Shown here: in pieces, positions 1 to 10,300 of the stretch
Numbering within the stretch: the stretch's first letter is position 1
Layout: every line of letters starts with the position of its first letter
Assembly (NCBI RefSeq): GCF_001612985.1
Contig: NZ_BDBM01000007.1
Coordinates: 241,402 to 305,401 of the forward strand
Direction of reading: 5' to 3'
From: Nocardia gamkensis NBRC 108242
GTDB taxonomy: Bacteria; Actinomycetota; Actinomycetes; Mycobacteriales; Mycobacteriaceae
DNA: 64,000 nt
Notes under the pieces: model-generated
Told to the model about the DNA's origin: nothing
The model's database searches: none
The model's input: only the letters and a program-made list of their open reading frames with translations
Position numbers and translations under genes: made by a program

Positions 1-461
1 TTCTTTCGAAGAGAAGACGCCGTGCAGTTCGATGCAGGCATCCGGCGACACCACAGCGGAGCGATGCGGCGGTGGACGACCGCGCGGGCCGGAAACGAGG
101 CCGCGCCGCCTCAGCGGCAACAGATTCCGTGCGGAACGCGCATGAAGTCGACCGCGCGACGGCGGATCAATGCTGTTGCTGTCGACACTTCGAGACTTCC
201 GTGAGCTGTATATCGGTGCGGGGCAGGCGCGGTGACTTCCGACGCCGCTTCGAAACACTGTTCCGGTTCCCAAGCATGGGAGCAACAGTTCGACGCCGAC
301 TGCGTATAACCCTGTCGTCCGGGCATCGAGCGTCAAAGCCGATTCCGATCGGCGTGGAGCGGCTTGGGTCACAGTGCGCTGTCGTAAGGTGATCATCGTC
401 CCCGAAGCCATGTAAGCTGCACGAGGACGTTTCCTGTCCGCGAGATGTTGATCCGAATGGT
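1..461. other. No gene seen at the left edge of the window
   Basis: Both strands carry only short, arginine-rich open frames of the kind high-GC DNA produces by chance. None has a good ribosome-binding site or a recognisable domain. The stretch is probably intergenic sequence upstream of mgtE, and the neighbouring gene to the left lies outside the window. Confidence 0.5.
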
Positions 462-527
462 GCGGATATCCGAGATCCGCGGCGACGACGAGAGGGAGGT
501 GGGGTAGCGATGCGCAGCGAACCTCCC
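462..527 (+). promoter_or_regulatory. Two hairpins in the mgtE leader
   Basis: Two inverted repeats lie 120-190 bases upstream of the mgtE start. GCGGAT/ATCCGC has arms at 462-467 and 475-480. GGGAGGT/ACCTCCC has arms at 494-500 and 521-527 around a 20-base loop. Magnesium transporter genes often carry structured leaders, so a regulatory RNA is plausible. I do not recognise the conserved core of the M-box (ykoK) riboswitch, so the function is inferred from position only. Confidence 0.3.
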
Positions 528-648
528 AGTCGAAGGCCGCGCGGCGCCGCCCCTTCGCATTCCTGATCAGGTCGCGACGGCAGGGGCCGGCGCCCGCGGT
601 GTGAATTTCGCGCTCTCCGTTCACTCACGCATGTGCTGAGGTCCTCTC

Positions 649-2013
649 ATGTCGCAGACCGACATCATCGAAGTACGTCCGACGCTGTCCGAATTCCTTC
701 AGGACATCGTCGATACCCGTCGCGTGGACGCCGCGCTGGACTGGCTCGGCAACCATCCGCCGCACGTCATCGCCGATCAGCTCGCCCGCATGGACGCGGT
801 GCGAGCCGGGATGGCGTTCCGCCTGCTCGACAAAGACCTGGCGCTGGCCGTCTTCGAGGAACTCGAGCCGGTGGACCAGCAGCAGATCCTGCAAGGACTG
901 CGCGATCAGAGCTTTCGCGACCTGGTCGAGGGCATGGCGCCCGACGACCGCGCCCGCATGCTGCGCGAGGCGCCCGCCAAGGTGGCCAAGAAGGCGCTGG
1001 CCGGGCTGAGCCCGCGGGAGCGGCGGATGACCGCGAGCCTGCTCGGCTACCCGGAGGGCTCCGCCGGTCAGTTCATGACGCCCGAGGTGGTGGCGCTGCC
1101 GCGTGACCTCACGGTGGCCGAAGCGCTCGGCATGGTGCGCGCCAAGGGCGGCAACGCCGAGACGGTGTACACGCTGCCGGTGGTCGATACGGGCAGGCGG
1201 CTGACCGGCATCGTCGAACTGCGCGAACTGGTGCTCAGCAAGCCCGAGACGATGGTGTCGGAGCTGGTCGTCACCGAACCGGCCTTCGCGCGCGCCACCG
1301 ATTCCGCGGAGAAGGCCGCCCGCTTGATGCGCGAGACCAACGACATCAATCTGCCGGTGGTGGACAGCGAGGACCGGCTGGTCGGGCTGCTCACCATCGA
1401 CGACGCGGTCGAGGTGATCGAGGCCGCCGACAGCGAGGACGTGGCGTTGCAGGCGGGATCGGCGCCGTGGGAGGGCCACTACATGGCCGCCGGGGTGTTC
1501 CAGCTGGCCCGCTATCGCGCGCTGTGGCTGCTGCTGTTGCTCTTCGCCGCCACGCTGACGGTGAGCGTGACCGACTTCTTCGAGGGCACCTTGCAGCAGG
1601 CGGCGCATCTGGCGCTGTTCATCCCGCTGCTGATCGGCGCGGGCGGGAACGCGGGCGCGCAGGCCGCCACCGCCTGCGTGCGCGCGGTAGCGGTCGGCGA
1701 GGTCAAGGCGTCGGACCTGTTGAAGGTGATCTGGCGGGAATGCCGGGTCGGCCTGGTGCTCGGCTCGCTGCTGGCCGCGGTGGGCTTGGCGATCGGCGCC
1801 CTGTTCGTCGGTCCGCGCATCGCCTTGGTCGTCGGCATCACCCTGGTCCTGATCTGCGGCTGGGCTGCCACCATCGGCGGCACCATGCCGCTGCTGGCCA
1901 AGAAACTGCGCATCGACCCCGCGGTCGTCTCCGCTCCGATGGTCACCACCCTCGTCGACGCCACCGGCCTGATCATCTACTTCACGACGGCCAAGCTGGT
2001 TCTCGGGATCTGA
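649..2013 (+). CDS. mgtE: MgtE-family magnesium transporter
   Basis: A 454-residue inner-membrane Mg2+ channel/transporter. An N-terminal helical MgtE_N domain (about residues 30-135) is followed by a tandem CBS pair (about 138-255), then a hydrophobic C-terminal half with about five membrane helices (about 285-454) forming the dimeric pore. In this family the N and CBS domains sense intracellular Mg2+ and close the channel. The length and order match the family exactly. The ATG at 649 is preceded by a GAGGTCC ribosome-binding site about six bases away. The gene is monocistronic and converges on nrdF. The leader contains two hairpins that may be regulatory. Confidence 0.93.
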   Translation: MSQTDIIEVRPTLSEFLQDIVDTRRVDAALDWLGNHPPHVIADQLARMDAVRAGMAFRLLDKDLALAVFEELEPVDQQQILQGLRDQSFRDLVEGMAPDDRARMLREAPAKVAKKALAGLSPRERRMTASLLGYPEGSAGQFMTPEVVALPRDLTVAEALGMVRAKGGNAETVYTLPVVDTGRRLTGIVELRELVLSKPETMVSELVVTEPAFARATDSAEKAARLMRETNDINLPVVDSEDRLVGLLTIDDAVEVIEAADSEDVALQAGSAPWEGHYMAAGVFQLARYRALWLLLLLFAATLTVSVTDFFEGTLQQAAHLALFIPLLIGAGGNAGAQAATACVRAVAVGEVKASDLLKVIWRECRVGLVLGSLLAAVGLAIGALFVGPRIALVVGITLVLICGWAATIGGTMPLLAKKLRIDPAVVSAPMVTTLVDATGLIIYFTTAKLVLGI

Positions 2014-2138
2014 GAGTGCGGCGTGGGGGCGCACGGTCGAGCCTCAGCGCAGTGGAGATTCCCTTCCGCCGCCCCGCCTTGCCGCACCGCTACGCACGCC
2101 GGGCTTCGCCGCTGCGTCGGCGAGGCGGAGACGAGGCA

Positions 2139-2162
2139 GGGCCCGGCATCGCTGCCGGGCCC
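2139..2162. terminator. Bidirectional hairpin between mgtE and nrdF
   Basis: A perfect 10-bp stem (GGGCCCGGCA / TGCCGGGCCC) with a TCGC loop sits between the convergent mgtE and nrdF stop codons. There is no strong T-tract, as is common in high-GC actinobacteria. It can serve both genes. Confidence 0.55.
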
Positions 2163-2188
2163 CGGTGTCCGTCGTCACAGCTGGGTGC

Positions 2189-3184
<996 letters not shown>

Positions 3185-3207
3185 TCACGGAATGTCTACC
3201 CTCGGAA

Positions 3208-3253
3208 CACTACTCCTAGTGGCTGACATGTCCGCGTAGCACAACACCTTGTG
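3208..3253 (-). promoter_or_regulatory. Tandem NrdR-like boxes upstream of nrdF
   Basis: Two 14-base inverted repeats share the same 5-4-5 design: CACTA-CTCC-TAGTG at 3208-3221 and CACAA-CACC-TTGTG at 3240-3253. Their centres are 32 bp apart, about three helical turns. NrdR repressor sites upstream of ribonucleotide reductase genes are known to occur as pairs of about 16-bp palindromes at this spacing. On the minus strand the proximal box overlaps TAGTGT, which fits an actinobacterial -10, so binding would block the promoter. The ATG of nrdF lies 57 bases downstream. Confidence 0.65.
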
Positions 3254-3728
3254 TCGCCGCGACACGCGTCCTCCGTGCGGAAGAACGCCGGTGCGCGCCG
3301 CGCGCGGCCCCCTATTGTGCGGTACGTGCCTTCTGGCGACTACATCGGCACCGGTGGGTCCGATTGCTCGCTGAAGGTTTGCCAATAGGTGTCACATAAG
3401 GCGGGGGCGACGGGCTGACGACGCGGCACACCAGGTGTGGATGCCTGCCTGCGCTCGGCCGCGAAAGCGTTGCCGGGCTCGCTGATCCTTCGTTTCCCCG
3501 GTGCGCCGGGACGGCGGCAGTGCCGCAAGTCACCGCCGCCCGGGGACCGAGCCGCTTCGACGCGCGGTGGTCCACCTGCTCCGAATCGATCATCCGAGCG
3601 GCTACACCTGGCCCGGCATGGGGATTCCTGGTCGGTTCCGGGTGTTGGTGATCGCCGTGGACGTCGTGGTCATCCGGGGCCGACCGACGCCCGGCCGGAG
3701 AGCCCGTGGCGGACGGCAGCACCGATCG
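3254..3728. other. No gene seen between the nrdF promoter and the dioxygenase-like gene
   Basis: The open frames here are short or low-complexity Arg/Pro-rich readings without ribosome-binding sites. I see no RNA gene or clear repeat. In M. tuberculosis other genes follow nrdF2 here (from recall). This is the left boundary of the NRPS-containing insertion. Confidence 0.45.
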
Positions 3729-4658
3729 CTACCGCGGAGGCCGGCCGCCGGGTGCGCCGCCGCCGGGCGGCCGCCCACCGGGCTGCGTGGAACCGTTGCC
3801 CGACTGCGTGTTCTGCGATTTCTCGGCGACGCCCACGGTGAGCGAGACGCGCAGCCCGGAGGACGGCGTGCCCGTCACGGTCGCCAGTTCGGCGTCCCAG
3901 CCGTCGCCGAAGACACCGTCCGAGGCGAGCGTGACCTGCGCCAGATTGGCGACGCTGCGCGCGTAACCGGAGTCGTGGGCGAACACCGCCGAGCAGGTGT
4001 CCTGGGGCAGCGCGATCTGCGAGGTCAGCCGCGCGTTCTGGCCCGCGACCGCGGTCTCCAGCGAGTCGTAGACCTCGAAATGGATGTGCGGCCACCGGCC
4101 CGAGTAGCAGGCCGGGAAGATCGAGGTGAAGCTCACCTTGCCATCGGCGCCGGCCACCTGCACGCCGCGCAGGTAGTTCTGCTCGGTGACACCGCTGCTG
4201 TAGAGCGAGTAGTTGCCGTCCCGGTCGCAGTGCCACACGTACACCGCCATGCCCGCCCCCGCCGCGCCGCTGTTGGCCAGATCGCGCAGCGTGAGTTCGA
4301 GCGTCATCGGAACGCCCTGCGCGACGCCGGAGTACGAGCCGAACGAGCCGGTGATGTCGCTTCGCACCACGCCGGACTCGATGAGGACGTTGGGTCCGTT
4401 CGACCCGTCGCCCGGATACGGTCCCCCGGTTTCCTGCGGAGCGGCGGTGACGCCGCCGGATTGCGCGGTGGTCGCCGACGCGGTCCCGGTCGCGCCGGCC
4501 GTCGTGTCGTTCGAGCCCGACGCGCAGCCTGCCGCGACCGCTGCCGCGCCCGCGGTCGCCCCGAAGAAGAGCAGGGCGCGGCGCCGGGACACCATCACCT
4601 TCATATCGTGTGTGAGGCCGAGATCGTGTTCGTGAACCTCATCGCGCCGTGCGCCCAC
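3729..4658 (-). CDS. Exported intradiol ring-cleavage dioxygenase-like lipoprotein
   Basis: A 309-residue protein with a twin-arginine export signal (SRRRALLFF, hydrophobic stretch, then a lipobox ending AAGC), so it should be anchored outside the membrane. The body resembles the catechol/protocatechuate intradiol dioxygenase fold. It has a GGPYPGDGSN entry segment, VWHCDRDGNYSLYS, and YSGRWPHIHFEVY with the Tyr and paired His expected for non-haem Fe(III). The last 20 or so residues are a Gly/Pro/Arg-rich tail. GTG at 4658 has an AAAGGACAG site. ATG at 4604 is an alternative, giving a shorter signal peptide but lacking a clear site. It follows the exporter genes after 98 bases. Substrate unknown; exported members of this family are poorly characterised. 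Confidence 0.8.
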   Translation of the reverse strand: MGARRDEVHEHDLGLTHDMKVMVSRRRALLFFGATAGAAAVAAGCASGSNDTTAGATGTASATTAQSGGVTAAPQETGGPYPGDGSNGPNVLIESGVVRSDITGSFGSYSGVAQGVPMTLELTLRDLANSGAAGAGMAVYVWHCDRDGNYSLYSSGVTEQNYLRGVQVAGADGKVSFTSIFPACYSGRWPHIHFEVYDSLETAVAGQNARLTSQIALPQDTCSAVFAHDSGYARSVANLAQVTLASDGVFGDGWDAELATVTGTPSSGLRVSLTVGVAEKSQNTQSGNGSTQPGGRPPGGGAPGGRPPR

Positions 4659-4756
4659 CGTCTGTCCTTTCGTTCGCCGACATCGTTCTGCACGACGTTA
4701 GGGACGGGCGCTCGTATCCGGCTGGGTTCGTGCTGGGAGTTCGCTGTGAGCCGGGG

Positions 4757-5575
4757 TCAGCGCCTGCTCGCCCGGCGGTAGCCGATGGTCGCGGGCACCG
4801 CGAACAGGACGATCGCGCCGATCGACCACACGACGGTGAGGGTGAGCGGGCGTGCGAGCGGTCCGCCGAAGGCGAGCGCGCGCATGGCGTCGACCCCCAC
4901 CGACAGGGGTTGGTTGCGCACCACCGGCTGCACCCACTTGGGGAAGGCGGCCAGCGGAACGAAGCCGGTGCTGAAGAACATCATCAGGGATGTGAGGATC
5001 GTGATGCCCTCCACCAGTGTCGATTTCGCGGTGAACACGGCGACCGAGGTGACGACGGTGGCGAAGGCCAGGCCGAAGAGAACCGGGACGAACAGGAAGA
5101 CGATCGCCGCGGCGACGCCCTGGTGGAAGCGGAACCCGAGCACCGAGCCCACCAGTACGACGGCGAGAGTGCAGGCGAAGATGCGGCAGCCCTCGGCGAG
5201 CACTCGCGAGGCCAGGCCGGAGGCGCGGTGCACGGGCAGTACCCAGAAGCGCGCGAGCAGGCCCGCGTCGCGTTCGCGGCCGAGTAGCACGCCCCCCGCC
5301 ACCGCGCCGGACAGCGCACCCACCAGGGCGACCATGGGCACCGAGCCGTACAGCGCGCTCTCGCCGGTGAACTTCCGGATCTGCCCGCCGATCACGGTGT
5401 TGAGCATGATCAGCAGCAGGCACGGGATGATCAGCGTCTCCAGCAGGGTGACCGGATTGCGTGCCCAGCGCAGCAGCAGGCGCTGGGTCTGGATCAGCGT
5501 GTGCGCGATCAGCGCAGACGCCGACACTTCCGAGCCGGTCCACGACTCGTGCCTGTGATCGGCCAGCAGCGCCAT
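4757..5575 (-). CDS. ABC-2 type exporter permease (DrrB/DrrC-like), second
   Basis: A 272-residue integral membrane protein of the daunorubicin-resistance DrrB type. About six hydrophobic helices are separated by short loops. The conserved ABC-2 segment FSTGFVPLAAFPKWVQPV is followed by NQPLSVGVDAMRAL, a typical signature of these permeases. The ATG at 5575 overlaps the stop of the upstream permease (ATGA), which fixes the start over the longer open frame. With the adjacent ATPase and permease it should form a heteromeric exporter, most simply for the NRPS product. Confidence 0.88.
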   Translation of the reverse strand: MALLADHRHESWTGSEVSASALIAHTLIQTQRLLLRWARNPVTLLETLIIPCLLLIMLNTVIGGQIRKFTGESALYGSVPMVALVGALSGAVAGGVLLGRERDAGLLARFWVLPVHRASGLASRVLAEGCRIFACTLAVVLVGSVLGFRFHQGVAAAIVFLFVPVLFGLAFATVVTSVAVFTAKSTLVEGITILTSLMMFFSTGFVPLAAFPKWVQPVVRNQPLSVGVDAMRALAFGGPLARPLTLTVVWSIGAIVLFAVPATIGYRRASRR

Positions 5576-6393
5576 CACGCCCTCCTCGAGCTCAGCCGCA
5601 GCGACAGCGGGACGCAGATGATCAGGATGGCGAGCGCCCACGCCACCGGCGGTCCCAGCAGCGACAAGCTCACCTGGCCCGCGTTCGGTCCGCTGTCACC
5701 CGCGAACGCCCGCAGACCGATGGCCCACTGCGACACCGGCTGGTTGCGCACGAACGGCTGCACCCATGCCGGGAACTGGTCGGCGGGCGCGATGCCGGTG
5801 GACAGCATGCCGAAGATCAACGGCGGAAGTACCAGTGCCTGCGCGGTCGCCTCCGGGTTGCGCGACACGGTGCCGATCACGTCTCCGGCCCAGATCAGCG
5901 CGAGCCCGATGAGCAACGAGAACAGCACGAACCCGATCGTGTGCGCGGCGCCGAGGTAGAAGCGGAAGCCGATGACGTGGCCGCAGATCAACGCGGTGAT
6001 CAACGCGATGACCAAGCGGAAGATGTTGCCGGACAGGCGCGCCGCGACCGGCACCAGCGGGCCGATCGGCATCGCGCCGAAACGCCGGTTGAGCCCGGCG
6101 ACCGAATCGGTGGCGGCGCGGAAGGCCGCCGAGACGGCGGTGAAGGCGGCGGCTTGCAGGATCACCAGTGGCATCATGTACTGCGCGTAACTGCTGAAGC
6201 CGGTGCCGATCACGGTCATGATGATCTTCAGCGGAATGTAGAAGCTGGCGGTGAACGTCGCGGGCGCCAGCACCGAGGTGAGCACCTCGCCGCTGCGTAC
6301 CGAGGGCACGACCAGCCGGCTGGTCAGCACCCACCACTGCTGCGGCCGCAGCGGCGCGGCGCGGGTCTGGCTGAGCCAGGTCGCCGCCGTCAC
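5575..6393 (-). CDS. ABC-2 type exporter permease (DrrB/DrrC-like), first
   Basis: A 272-residue membrane protein paralogous to the next gene. It has the same ABC-2 layout and the segments FGMLSTGIAPADQFPAW and NQPVSQWAIGLRAFAG near the C-terminal third. The GTG at 6393 overlaps the ATPase stop codon (GTGA), so translation is coupled. The longer open frame continues antisense-like through the ATPase gene and is not real. It is one half of the membrane pore of the proposed peptide exporter. Confidence 0.88.
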   Translation of the reverse strand: MTAATWLSQTRAAPLRPQQWWVLTSRLVVPSVRSGEVLTSVLAPATFTASFYIPLKIIMTVIGTGFSSYAQYMMPLVILQAAAFTAVSAAFRAATDSVAGLNRRFGAMPIGPLVPVAARLSGNIFRLVIALITALICGHVIGFRFYLGAAHTIGFVLFSLLIGLALIWAGDVIGTVSRNPEATAQALVLPPLIFGMLSTGIAPADQFPAWVQPFVRNQPVSQWAIGLRAFAGDSGPNAGQVSLSLLGPPVAWALAILIICVPLSLRLSSRRA

Positions 6394-7376
6394 GACACGA
6401 CCTCCCGTTGCGCGATCTCCGCCGTCGTCGCCAGATGCCCGGTCAGCTGGAGGAACACGTCGTCGAGCGAGGGGCGGCGCAGCGCGACGTCCACGAGGTC
6501 GACCCCGGCGCTGTCCAGTCGGCGCAGCGCCTCCAGCAGTGTCTTCGCGCCGTCGGGCGCGGGTATGGCGATCCGATCGGAATCCGGACCCAGCGCGTCC
6601 CGATTCTCCTGCGGCAGCAGCGGACCCAGGGCCGCGGCGATGGCGGGCAGGTCGCGCAGGTTCAGCGGCACGACCTCGCAGTAGCTGCCGCCGGTGCGCG
6701 ACTTCAGCTCGTCGGCGGTGCCTTGGGCGATCACCACGCCGTGATCGATGACGATGATCCGGTCGCTGAGCGCGTCGGCTTCCTCCAGGTACTGGGTGGT
6801 GAGCAGGGTGGTGATGCCCGCCTTCTTGAAGCCGGAGACCAGATCCCACACGCCTTGCCTGCTGCGCGGATCCAGCCCGGTGGTCGGCTCGTCCAGGAAC
6901 ACCACATCGGGCCGGACGACCAGACCGCAGGCGATGTCGATGCGCCTGCGCATACCGCCGGAGTAGGTGCCCACCCGGCGGCCCGCCGCGCGTTCGAGAT
7001 CGAACTCGGCCAGCAGTTCGTCCGCGCGGGCGCGGGCGGCCCGCTTGCGCAAGCCCATCAGCCTGCCGAACATCACCAGGTTCTCGTAGCCGCTGAGCAT
7101 GTCGTCCAGCGCGGCGTACTGCCCGGTCAGCATGATGCTGCGGCGCACCGCCGCGGGATCGTCCACCACGTCGTACCCGGCGACCGTGGCGCGGCCGCGG
7201 TCCGGCCGGATCAGTGTCGAGAGGATGTTCACCGTGGTGGTCTTGCCCGCGCCGTTGGGTCCGAGGATGCCGAGCACCTCGCCCGGCTCGGCCGCGAAAT
7301 CGACTCCCCGCAATGCCTTGACCGCGCCGAAGGATTTCTCGATCCCCTCGACGACGACGCCTTGATCGGAATTCAT
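6390..7376 (-). CDS. ABC exporter ATP-binding protein (DrrA-like)
   Basis: A 328-residue ATPase. It has Walker [11 protein letters not shown], signature [15 protein letters not shown], Walker [13 protein letters not shown], and the extra C-terminal domain (about residues 225-328) typical of DrrA drug-resistance ATPases. It energises the two downstream ABC-2 permeases. The ATG at 7376 overlaps the NRPS stop (ATGA), so synthetase and exporter are expressed as one unit and the exporter very likely moves the NRPS peptide. Export direction is family knowledge; the substrate is inference. Confidence 0.93.
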   Translation of the reverse strand: MNSDQGVVVEGIEKSFGAVKALRGVDFAAEPGEVLGILGPNGAGKTTTVNILSTLIRPDRGRATVAGYDVVDDPAAVRRSIMLTGQYAALDDMLSGYENLVMFGRLMGLRKRAARARADELLAEFDLERAAGRRVGTYSGGMRRRIDIACGLVVRPDVVFLDEPTTGLDPRSRQGVWDLVSGFKKAGITTLLTTQYLEEADALSDRIIVIDHGVVIAQGTADELKSRTGGSYCEVVPLNLRDLPAIAAALGPLLPQENRDALGPDSDRIAIPAPDGAKTLLEALRRLDSAGVDLVDVALRRPSLDDVFLQLTGHLATTAEIAQREVVS

Positions 7377-10300
7377 CCTCGGCCTCCCAGATGTGCATCG
7401 AGCACGCGCGCGATGACCGGCAGCACCTGCGGCGCCGTCAGTTCGTCGTGGGTGACCTCGATGTCGTGATTGATGATGTCGCCGGTCACGTACGGCCGCC
7501 AGCCGTCGGGACCGAAGATGTCGGAGGTGTCGACGGTCGCGCTGAAGTACACGATGTCGCCGTCGTACACGGGTCGGCGGTATCCGGTTCTGGTCCGGGC
7601 GGCGGCGTTGTAGGACCCGGCCATCCGCTCCAGCGTGGCGGCGTCGATCAGCGAGACCCCGCCGAGTTTTTCGCGGATCAGCTCCGCCGCCTGCTGCGCG
7701 GTGGCGTCCGCGGGCACGTCGTGGATGCCGAACACCGCGCCGAAGCTGTTCACGAACGAGCCCGCGGTGAGCCGCTCGATGCTGTCGCCGTCGATGTCGG
7801 CGGTGTCGGCGTCCAGCAGCGCGACCACGCCGACCTCGGCTCCCGCGGCCTTCAGCCGCACGGCCGCCGCGTGGGCGATCAGGCCGCCGAACGACCAGCC
7901 GAGCAGGTGGTACGGCCCTTCGGGTTGCAGCGTGCGGATCTCCCGCACGTAGCGGTCGGCGAACTCCTCGATCGAGTGCGCGGGCGGTTCCTGGCCGCCG
8001 AGATCGGGCGCTTGCAGCCCGTAGATCGGGCGGCCGGGCGCGAGCGCGTCGGCGAATCCCAGGTAGGTCCACGACATTCCGGACGACGGGTGGATGCAGA
8101 ACAGCGCGGGTTGCTCCCCGCCGAGCCGGATCGGCAGCACCACGTCCAGACCGAGCCCGCCCGCCGCCGGGACGGCCGGCGCCGCCGTGGCCGCCGCTTC
8201 CTCCTCGGCGGCGGTCCGTGCCGCCGGGGTCTGGGCGAATCGAGCCGCCGCGCGTAATGCGCCGATCCACAGATCGGCCAGCTCGGCGACGTCGTCCTGG
8301 TCGAGCAGGGTGGACGGGAAGCCGAAGCTCGCCCGCAGCCGGTCTCCGATGACGACGGCGTTGACGTCGATCGCCGATTGCAGGGGTACGCCGAGATCTT
8401 CGGCCACGTGCACATCGCCGAGTTCGTCGGTCGGCAGCCAGCCCAGCCCCTCGAGCCCGGCCGGGATATCACCGGTGGAGTATCGGCCGAGATAGTTGAA
8501 GCCGACCCGACCCGGCAGGCGTTCCGGGAGCTGCCGCGCGGTCTCGGGGTTGAGATAGCGCAGCAAGCCGAAACCGATGCCTTTGTCCGGCACCGCCAGC
8601 AGTTGGTGCTTGACGGCGCGGATCGCCGCGCCCAGCGCGGGGCCTCCGGCCAGCGCGTCATCGATGTCGATTCCGGCCAGGTCCAAGCGCACCGGGTAGA
8701 TGCTGGTGAACCAGCCGATGGTGCGGGAGAGGTCGGCGCCGGGCACCACTTCCTCTTGGCGGCCGTGACCTTCCAGGCGCACCAGCGCCGAGGGGTCGCA
8801 GGCCCGCCAGCGCACCAGCGCCAGCGCCAAGGTGGCCAGCAGCGCGTCGTTGACGCTGCCCTGGAACAGGCCGGGCAGGGTGGTGAGCAGCGCGTTGGTG
8901 ACTTCCGCTGACACCTCCCGCTCGACCATGCGCAGTGCGGCGGTCCGGTCCACGGCGGGATCGAGTTCCCGGCCGCCGATCACCGGGTCGGGTGCGGCGA
9001 GCACGTCGCGCCAGTAGGCCAGTTCGGCGATCCGCTGCGGTGAGCGCGCCTCGTCGGCCAGCGCGTGGGCCCACCGGCGCATCGAGGTACCGGTCTCCGC
9101 GAGCACGGGGGTGTTCCCGGCCGACACCTGGGCCCACGCGGCCACCAGGTCCGGCACCAGGATGCGCCAGGACACGCCGTCGATCGCCAAGTGGTGCGCC
9201 AGCACGATCAGCCGGCCCGATCCGGTGCGCGCGCCCGCGTCGCCCACCGGGTCCAGCCAGATGAATTGCAGCACCGTGCCCTGGGCGGGATCGAGCCGGT
9301 CTGCGGCGGCGTCCAGCTCGGTCATGGCGAACTCGTGCAGTTCGATCGGGTCGAGGGTGGTGAACTCGATGCGGTGCAGCAGCGCGTCCACGTCGACCGA
9401 TCCGGGCGGGCCGACCAGCAGGCGCGGCCCGCCCTCGCCGTCGGTCACCAGCCGGACGCGCAGCATGTCGTGCCGGTCCACCGCCGCGGTGAGCACCGCG
9501 ATGATCTGCGCGCGCTCGATACCCACCGGCAGTTCCAGGACCGCCGTCTGGGCGAAGCGATCGTAGTTCCCCCCGCGCTCCAGCATGTAGTGCGTGATCG
9601 GCGGGAGCGGCAGCTCGCCGACGCCGCCGCCGGGCAGTTCGTCCAGGGTCACCGCGGTGCCCGCCGCGTCGGCGGCCGCGGCCAATGCCGCCACCGTGCG
9701 GTGCTCGAACACCTGCAGCGGGGTGCAGGTGATGCCCTGCTGCTTGGCGCGCGACACCAGCTGGATCGCCAGGATGCTGTCCCCGCCGAGCGCGAAGAAC
9801 GAATCGTCGGCGCCGACGCGCGCCTCCCCGAGAAGTTCGCCGAAGATCGCGGCCAGCTGCTGTTCGGTCGGCGTATCCGGCGCGCGGTACGCGGTGCGGT
9901 CGGCGAGGAACTCCGGTTCCGGCAACGCCTTGCGGTCCAGCTTGCCGACCGCGTTGCGCGGGATCTCGTCCAGCACGACGAAGGCCGTCGGCACCATGTA
10001 GCCGGGCAGGATGTCGGCGGCGAAGGCGCGCACCTTCGCCACGTCGAGCTCGTATCCGGGTGCGCGGACCAGGTAGGCGGCCAGCGCGGTCGCGCCGGTG
10101 GGGCCGGGCACGCCGAGCGTCACCGCGAAGTCCACGCCCTCGGCCCGGCCGAGCACCGCGTCGATCTCGCCGAGCTCGATGCGCTGTCCGCGCACCTTGA
10201 CCTGGAAGTCGGTGCGGCCCAGGTACTCCAGTTCCGGGCCCGCGTCGCCGCGAATCCAGCGCACCAGGTCGCCGGTGCGGTACATCCGTTCACCCGGCGC

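Noticed and set aside
625..2034. 469-residue minus-strand frame over mgtE
   Set aside because: Complement of the clear MgtE coding frame.
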